From the NCBI GenBank assembly GCA_002281875.1, contig NCHN01000027.1, forward strand, positions 1-35,955: DNA of 35,955 nt. The letters are read 5' to 3'. The notes below the pieces were generated by a model. The model did no database searches, had not been told where the DNA came from, and was given only the letters and a program-made list of their open reading frames with translations. This DNA comes from Sphingobacteriia bacterium 24-36-13 (GTDB lineage: Bacteria; Bacteroidota; Bacteroidia; Chitinophagales; Chitinophagaceae). Shown one piece after another: positions 30,557 through 35,955 of this stretch (positions are counted from its first letter, which is position 1; each line of letters starts with the position of its first letter). Made by a program: the position numbers and the translations under genes.

Positions 30557-33500
30557 TTATTTAATTATAGTAACAGAACCAGTAATTATTTTTCTGCCGT
30601 TCTTTGGATTAACAATATAATAATAAGTACCAATAGGCAAAGCTTTCCCATTTCTTGTTCCATCCCAATCTACTGCATACTCAATGCTACTAAACACCAA
30701 CATGCCATATCGATCGTACACATCTACCGTAGCACCTGGATAACTTTCTAAATATTGAATTTTCCAACGGTCATTAATGCCATCTCCATTGGGCGAAAAA
30801 GCATTGGGTATGATGGGTGCTAATAATAGTTTTACAAAAACGGTATCAGTAACCATACAACCCCCAATTCCAGTGAGGTTGAGCCTATAAGTAATATCTC
30901 CTAGAGGAGTCGTTTTAGGTATGGAATCTATATCACTATTTAAATACAAAGGCGGTGTCCATTGGTAATTCAAATTAGTACCATAAACAAATTGTGGTTT
31001 AAGCGCTTTGGTTCCACCTTCTAATACTACAATATTAGGACCTAGTTCTAAAACTGGATATGGATGAACAACCACCGTTTGGCTAACGGTATCACTCACA
31101 CAACCTTGTGAATTATAGAAATAATAACTAATGGTATAACTTCCAGAATCGGTAAATACTTTGCTCGGATTTTGCAAAGTAGACGTATTACCTCCGCCAA
31201 GGTTCCACTCCCATCTAACAGGAGCACTGGTGATACCATTCCCTAAATCGGTAAATTGAATGGGATCGCCTTGACAAACTTCAGTTGGGGTAGCAGAAAA
31301 AGCAGCTCTTGGCCAAGGATAAATGGTATTCAATACTTGGGTTAATGAATCCACGCATCCATCTTTGGTAGTAATTTTTAATTGAACACTATTAGGACCA
31401 ACTGCCGTGTATTTATGGGTAGGCTGCTTTAATGTAGACGAACTTGGATCATTGGGATCTCCAAAATTCCAAACATAACTAAACAACCCATCTGATCCAT
31501 CTGCAATGGTACTTTGATTAATGAAAGTACCCCTTCCATCTGGCAAACAAATTTCAGGCAAACTAAATGCAGGCTTGGGCAAATGATTGATCCGAATAAT
31601 TTGTTGATTAGACGTGCTTACGCAACCACTATCCGTTACTACTTGTAAAGAAGTGGTATAAGTTTGTGCAGTATCATAAACATGTGTAAATGCAGTTGCA
31701 TTGGTTCTAGTTGCTGATTTACCATCTCCAAAATTCCAGTTCCATTGTGCAATATTGCTGAAGTTAGCTATTGAACTATCTGTAAATACTAAATTATTTT
31801 TTTCGCAAGCGGGATCAGCAATGCCCCATTTAGCTACTGGCGATGGCCAAACCGTAATGGGCTGAAAGGCAGAGTCTTTACAACCTGCACTATTTTGAAC
31901 AAAATACTTTAGTGTGTCGTTCCCTACACCAGTAGTGATAGGATTTAATAAACCAGCAGCACTAATACCTTTACCAGAATAGACTGGTGTAGCTGGCAAT
32001 GCAGAAATATAAGAACCTTGTGTAATTAAACGAGGGGTTGCATCGTAACATATATCACGGATATCAGTAAATGTTACGGCAGGTGCGTAAGTAACCGTAA
32101 CAATTTTAGTAAGTGTTCTAGAACATGATTCTGCTTGACCAGAATAGGCTTTAATGCTAACTGAATAATCCTTGGATGCTGGAGTTAGAGGGGTGGTTGG
32201 TATTCCGTAACGGATGCTGTATTGTTTATTCAATGATGGAGCTTGATCAATTACGGTTGAGGTAGGCGCTCCAAGCAAATCCCATACTACTTCCAACTTA
32301 GTTACATCACCAAAATCAACAGTAGATTGGTTGATAATTTTTATAGAGTCATTGGTACATAGTGGAATCCCATTCAATAAATTCGCCACTTCAAATTTTG
32401 GAACCGGGGTACTTCCATTTACTGTAAATGATTTATTATCAGTGGCAATACAGCCATTACTTGAAGTGACTTGTAAAGAGACGGTATAGTTACCAAATGT
32501 TTTATAACTAGTAGGAGTTGACTTAGCACCGGTTGTTGCAGTTAAAGGGACAGGACGTTTAGTAGGATCAACTGTTGAAACTCCATCATCAAATTTCCAT
32601 AAATAACTAAAGCCAGCTTCTGTTCCATCAGCAATGCTAGAAGTATCGGTAAATGTTGCCGTAGCATCATTCAAACAAACTTCGGGTAAAATAAATCCAA
32701 CTACTGGTAATGGATTTGCTTTAAAACCACCTGGCAATCGAAAAGTATCACTGATACATCCAGAATTTGAAACCACATTTAAATACACGTCCTTATTTCC
32801 CCATGTAGTATAAGTATATGATTGGGGCGTACCAGCCGTTTGCGTAACAACCCCCGCCCCATTATCCAAATTCCATTTCCATTCTGTAATGGTATTATTA
32901 GCTGTACCTGGAACAATGGTTGAAGCATCCGTGAAATTAATGGCACTGTTTATACAAGTAATTGCAGGCACCGTAAATGAAGCAACTGGCTTATTGGATA
33001 AATTGATTGGAACTGTTTTAGACGCAACACAACCAAAGTCGGTAATGGCAGTGAGCTTTGCATTGTAATCACCAGCTGTTGCATATGTTTTGGCAGGACT
33101 TTGTGTAGTAGAAACAGCACCATCTCCAAATTCCCAATTCCAAGCAACAATGGCCCTTCCTGATCCAGTCGACAAATCGGTAAATTGAGTGGGCGCAATA
33201 ACACAACCAGTATCGATAGAGCTTACTAAAAAATTGGCAATGGGCGCATCATTCACCACAATATTGTCGGTGATTTCTTGCTCATTATTATTGCTACATC
33301 CATCCGATTGAGGTAATAATGACGTAGTAGTGAATTTAATAGGATAAGTGCCTGCAAGACCAAAATTATATGTTTGAGGTATATTATAAACATAATAAGA
33401 TTTACCGTTTGAAGTATACGATGAATCAACTTTGGATGGGTTATAAGTTAGTACTGGTGGTCCAGTTAAATTATTTGCACCTAAAAAATCTAATACAATT

Positions 33501-35026
33501 TGGGTAGGCTGATAACTTAATGCCAATTTAAGACTGAAACTAGTGTTCACACAAGTGGCCGAATAACTGACAGTTGCTACATTAGGAAATTGGTTTTGAA
33601 TTGTGACCGGAGGATTAAGGTCTACAATATTAGTTCCCGCGGAATATCCATATGATTCAAAACTACCAAAGCCATAGCATATTGCATTAAAACCACTGTC
33701 ACTTGTTAATCTTATACTAGAAGAATTTCCATTACTTACAGCAAAAGATTGCTGCAAATAAGAAAAACCAGTAGTGCCTATTGGAACAAATGAACTTGCA
33801 GGAATTGAAACCCCATCAATTTTAAAAGAACTAATTGAAGTTCCTTCATTCTTAATAAAGACATTTATATTTTGGTCTGTAATTGCTTGCTTTGCTGATA
33901 AAAAAACTGTTATATCACTAATACTCTGTTCAACAGGATTTAAAAAAATCATATCTGCATCACCAACACCAATGTCACATGATTGAGTTAAACTAAATTG
34001 TGCCACTGCAACTGGTTTATCAGACTCAATAATTATTGGTGGTTTAAACCCATTACTCAACAAAGCATCAGAAAAACCAGTAAATATTTCACCTTTATTT
34101 AAGACGGTTGGAGATCCCCCATTTGTAAGAAAGGTTGTGTTATCCTCTTTTGCAATTACTCTATAATTAAACTTATTCTTGCCCCGAAATGGAGTTAAAC
34201 CATATTTACGCCCCCATGAATTTGATGGGTAACATTGTTGATATAAAGGATCAATTGACCCTTGATTATTACAACCTGTTTGAGCCAAATTAGTGGAAAC
34301 TCCAAGAGATGTACTACCTGAAAAAACTGCAATTTTTTTACAACCATTGGCACCTGTACCAATTGATTCAATTAAAGTTCCAGAAATATCTAACATATCC
34401 TGAAACTGATAAATATCCCCCGCCTTGGGTAAATCCACTTGAATGGGCGTAGGATCAGAAACTCCATTTCTTTTAAGATTTATTCTAATGCTTGTATTGT
34501 CTTCTGTTGCAATCACGCTAAATTGGGATCTAGCAAGTTCGCCAGTTTGTAGAGCAGTTGTAGTTTGGGCCCAAGACATAGCATAATATGATTTACCTAA
34601 AACAGCCGTAGGTAATATCAAACTTGCTGCAGATCTAGCCCCTGCAAACATATGCGAATAAGCTACAATTGCAGGCATCCCAGGGTCGACGGTAACTTTT
34701 ATACCTCTATTAGTTATAACCTTTTGCTGATTTGTGAAACTTGCCGATTCAGCACCTGTTATGTATGAGGTTGACCTATTAAGTACTACTTCTGTAGTAG
34801 TATTAGCAGTTACAGTAAAAGTTTGAACTGTACCATTATATTCTATTTTGCCAGATGAATTTTTATCCGAAGTTAAATAGACCGATAAAGAAGCTAAATT
34901 ATTCCCTGAAGGTTGATGAGGTGGAAATACCATCCAAAACTCTTTCCCTTTATTAGAAAAATCCTGTGCAATCAATAAAGATATTGGAACAAAAAACAAC
35001 AATAGCAGCAAACTACATTTCTTCAT
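30557..35026 (-). CDS. Giant T9SS type B cargo: IgGFc-binding-like N-terminus, PKD repeats, gliding-motility C-terminal domain
   Basis: A 1,489-residue secreted protein. After the signal peptide (MKKCSLLLLLFFVPISLLIA, then Q21) comes a region of about 450 residues resembling the IgGFc-binding N-terminal domain (GKEFWMVFPP, IVAYSHMFAGARSAASLILP, FNYRVIAKEDNTTFLTNGG). From about residue 600 to 1310 there are about seven PKD or PKD-like modules marked by WNWEFGDG, WKWNLDNG, YLWKFDDG, WNWNFGDG, YVWNFGDP and WEWNLGGG, each ending near a C-x-x-D/S pair. A further Ig-like segment precedes the sorting domain (about 1404-1489) IPNAFSPNGDGINDRWKIQY ... KALPIGTYYYIVNPKNG, the gliding-motility-associated CHU_C/type B signal. 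It should be exported by T9SS and displayed or released as an adhesin. The ATG at 35026 begins the signal peptide; an ATG 21 bases upstream adds uncharacteristic residues. Binding to IgG should not be inferred from the domain name. Confidence 0.9.
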   Translation of the reverse strand: MKKCSLLLLLFFVPISLLIAQDFSNKGKEFWMVFPPHQPSGNNLASLSVYLTSDKNSSGKIEYNGTVQTFTVTANTTTEVVLNRSTSYITGAESASFTNQQKVITNRGIKVTVDPGMPAIVAYSHMFAGARSAASLILPTAVLGKSYYAMSWAQTTTALQTGELARSQFSVIATEDNTSIRINLKRNGVSDPTPIQVDLPKAGDIYQFQDMLDISGTLIESIGTGANGCKKIAVFSGSTSLGVSTNLAQTGCNNQGSIDPLYQQCYPSNSWGRKYGLTPFRGKNKFNYRVIAKEDNTTFLTNGGSPTVLNKGEIFTGFSDALLSNGFKPPIIIESDKPVAVAQFSLTQSCDIGVGDADMIFLNPVEQSISDITVFLSAKQAITDQNINVFIKNEGTSISSFKIDGVSIPASSFVPIGTTGFSYLQQSFAVSNGNSSSIRLTSDSGFNAICYGFGSFESYGYSAGTNIVDLNPPVTIQNQFPNVATVSYSATCVNTSFSLKLALSYQPTQIVLDFLGANNLTGPPVLTYNPSKVDSSYTSNGKSYYVYNIPQTYNFGLAGTYPIKFTTTSLLPQSDGCSNNNEQEITDNIVVNDAPIANFLVSSIDTGCVIAPTQFTDLSTGSGRAIVAWNWEFGDGAVSTTQSPAKTYATAGDYNAKLTAITDFGCVASKTVPINLSNKPVASFTVPAITCINSAINFTDASTIVPGTANNTITEWKWNLDNGAGVVTQTAGTPQSYTYTTWGNKDVYLNVVSNSGCISDTFRLPGGFKANPLPVVGFILPEVCLNDATATFTDTSSIADGTEAGFSYLWKFDDGVSTVDPTKRPVPLTATTGAKSTPTSYKTFGNYTVSLQVTSSNGCIATDNKSFTVNGSTPVPKFEVANLLNGIPLCTNDSIKIINQSTVDFGDVTKLEVVWDLLGAPTSTVIDQAPSLNKQYSIRYGIPTTPLTPASKDYSVSIKAYSGQAESCSRTLTKIVTVTYAPAVTFTDIRDICYDATPRLITQGSYISALPATPVYSGKGISAAGLLNPITTGVGNDTLKYFVQNSAGCKDSAFQPITVWPSPVAKWGIADPACEKNNLVFTDSSIANFSNIAQWNWNFGDGKSATRTNATAFTHVYDTAQTYTTSLQVVTDSGCVSTSNQQIIRINHLPKPAFSLPEICLPDGRGTFINQSTIADGSDGLFSYVWNFGDPNDPSSSTLKQPTHKYTAVGPNSVQLKITTKDGCVDSLTQVLNTIYPWPRAAFSATPTEVCQGDPIQFTDLGNGITSAPVRWEWNLGGGNTSTLQNPSKVFTDSGSYTISYYFYNSQGCVSDTVSQTVVVHPYPVLELGPNIVVLEGGTKALKPQFVYGTNLNYQWTPPLYLNSDIDSIPKTTPLGDITYRLNLTGIGGCMVTDTVFVKLLLAPIIPNAFSPNGDGINDRWKIQYLESYPGATVDVYDRYGMLVFSSIEYAVDWDGTRNGKALPIGTYYYIVNPKNGRKIITGSVTIIK

Positions 35027-35104
35027 CAGTTCAGGGGGCTTTCTCAAATCATCAATTGGTTAACAATAATACTTCATAAACCGCAAATTCCCACTATAGA
35101 CACG

Positions 35105-35731
35105 CTAAAATCGGCTATTGCTGTCTTTCAATAGACCAGCAGAAGAAGGTCCATTGCAAAATAACAAATCCAATATGCTCATATTGGGCTGAAATCCTAT
35201 TCGATCTTCAAAAACCTGTGCATATTGAACTTGTTCACCTAAGCTGTTAGTATGATTGGGCAAAAGCTGGTTTCGGCCATCTTGAAATTCAGTTGCCAGT
35301 TCTTTTTGGTAACTAGTGGATAAGCCAATGGTCAAATTCGCTTTCATCATTTTGAGTACCCATTGAATGAGTTTTCTGTCTAAATCCATCAAAAATTCTT
35401 CCTGACTGGTCAGAATGGCAAAAAGGGAGTCCCGGTAAAATTCATAAAAAGGGGCACGCATATAACAAGCATCCAATGCCCGGGTATGTTGGAGTACCCA
35501 ATTTTCTTTATAAGCAATTTTGATGTTTTTAAAAAGTGCCCGCTGGTCTCTGCCATTTTGTAAAGGAACCGAAAGTGGAATCAATCCATTGGCTCCAGGG
35601 ATGATGGTACGGTTGCGAAAACTCCCTTTTTGGTAGTGTTCATATTCTTCAAATTCAATATGTTTGAATTTAAACAACATTTTATAGTAGTTAACTGTTC
35701 CAAAATATTGATAATCAATTAATAATTTCAT
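35105..35731 (-). CDS. WbqC family protein
   Basis: A 208-residue protein of the WbqC-like family. It opens MKLLIDYQYFGTVNYYKMLF, with the conserved region NRTIIPGANGLIPLSVPLQN followed by charged helices (FKNIKIAYKENWVLQHTRAL) and ends with NMSILDLLFCNGPSSAGLL, in which the D-L-L-F-x-x-G-x-x-S motif is typical. WbqC was named from O-antigen gene clusters, but its activity is not established, and in Bacteroidota it often lies by a signal peptidase I gene, which could be just beyond the right edge; that cannot be checked here. It is upstream of the T9SS cargo gene by 78 bases. The last residues NSRF may be slightly variable. The family call is strong. Confidence 0.88.
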   Translation of the reverse strand: MKLLIDYQYFGTVNYYKMLFKFKHIEFEEYEHYQKGSFRNRTIIPGANGLIPLSVPLQNGRDQRALFKNIKIAYKENWVLQHTRALDACYMRAPFYEFYRDSLFAILTSQEEFLMDLDRKLIQWVLKMMKANLTIGLSTSYQKELATEFQDGRNQLLPNHTNSLGEQVQYAQVFEDRIGFQPNMSILDLLFCNGPSSAGLLKDSNSRF

Positions 35732-35955
35732 TTTATTTTATCTTGTTGAACGCTGCTTACAAATGATCAATCTCATGACCAATTCAGTCTTTATTAGTGA
35801 AATTTTTATTCCAATTAATTGTTGTAATAAATAGTATTTCAATATTTTAAGACATTTTTATTATACTAATATTTTGAGTAATCACTTCTTACTCAATTAT
35901 TACAATAAATACTAAATACATTAGCATACAAGATACGAAAAATAATGGCTACTAT
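35732..35955. other. AT-rich end region with an inverted repeat
   Basis: No gene is seen in these 224 bases. TTGAGTAA (35874-35881) and TTACTCAA (35889-35896) form a perfect 8-base inverted repeat with a 7-base centre. There is no T-run typical of a terminator, and no exact TAnnTTTG box for the WbqC gene. Confidence 0.4.

Noticed and set aside
30557-35026. Cargo protein as an antibody-binding virulence factor
   Set aside because: The domain name IgGFc-binding comes from a mammalian mucin-like protein; the resemblance does not show IgG binding, and nothing else in the window suggests a host-associated pathogen.

Overview
The window is about 36 kb of chromosomal DNA from a low-GC member of the Bacteroidota. 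It is probably from the order Chitinophagales (Chitinophagaceae-like). The assignment rests on gene content and promoters: a type IX secretion (T9SS) type B sorting domain beside a PorP/SprF protein, DUF4249, DUF3822 and DUF2490 proteins, a short primary sigma factor without region 1.1, HU-CCDC81 and WbqC proteins, and -7 boxes of the form TAnnTTTG. No species is claimed. Most of the window is ordinary core chromosome. I see no insertion sequence, prophage, CRISPR array, tRNA or rRNA. No stretch longer than 300 bases lacks a gene.

Layout. 1-2019 (-): 5' part of gyrA, running off the left edge. 2231-3933 (+): saccharopine-dehydrogenase-like enzyme and an EVE-domain protein. 3940-5199 (-): SpmA/SpmB-type membrane protein. 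5259-8322 (+): ychF, a DAO-type flavoenzyme and a lipoprotein glutaminyl cyclase. 8319-14630 (-): an envelope operon in the order 1,010-residue TPR protein, plugless outer-membrane barrel, HU-CCDC81 membrane protein, methyltransferase. 14784-16466 (+): thioesterase and CinA. 16562-19104 (+): 2-oxo-acid dehydrogenase E2 and a DUF2490 protein. 19105-20486 (-): rsmD and DUF3822. 20579-21934 (+): MATE transporter. 21931-25156 (-): five-gene run of DUF4249 lipoprotein, trxB, folB, TPR protein, acyl-CoA-binding protein. 25265-26122 (-): rpoD. 26311-29528 (+): threonine aldolase, pgi, GNAT acetyltransferase. 29530-35026 (-): giant T9SS type B adhesin-like protein followed by PorP/SprF. 35105-35731 (-): WbqC-like protein.

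How the parts relate. Two blocks concern the envelope: 9234-14630 (TPR, barrel, HU-CCDC81) and 29530-35026 (a T9SS cargo with an IgGFc-binding-like N-terminus and PKD repeats, with its PorP/SprF partner). All six predicted signal-peptidase-I substrates carry glutamine directly after the predicted cleavage site, and a glutaminyl cyclase is encoded in the same window. This matches the published Bacteroidetes 'Q-rule'. The rest is housekeeping: DNA topology, transcription, ribosome modification, thiol redox, folate, central carbon and amino-acid metabolism.

Most unusual observations: an intrinsic-terminator hairpin lying inside the signal-peptide codons of the DUF2490 gene just after the E2 stop; an RsmD whose catalytic D/N-PP-Y motif reads G-P-P-Y; five out of five convergent gene pairs ending within 6 bases of each other; inverted repeats sitting on promoters; and the TPR/barrel/HU-CCDC81 operon, the best candidate here for an undescribed envelope system. 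I did not find a clearly novel defence or mobile system.
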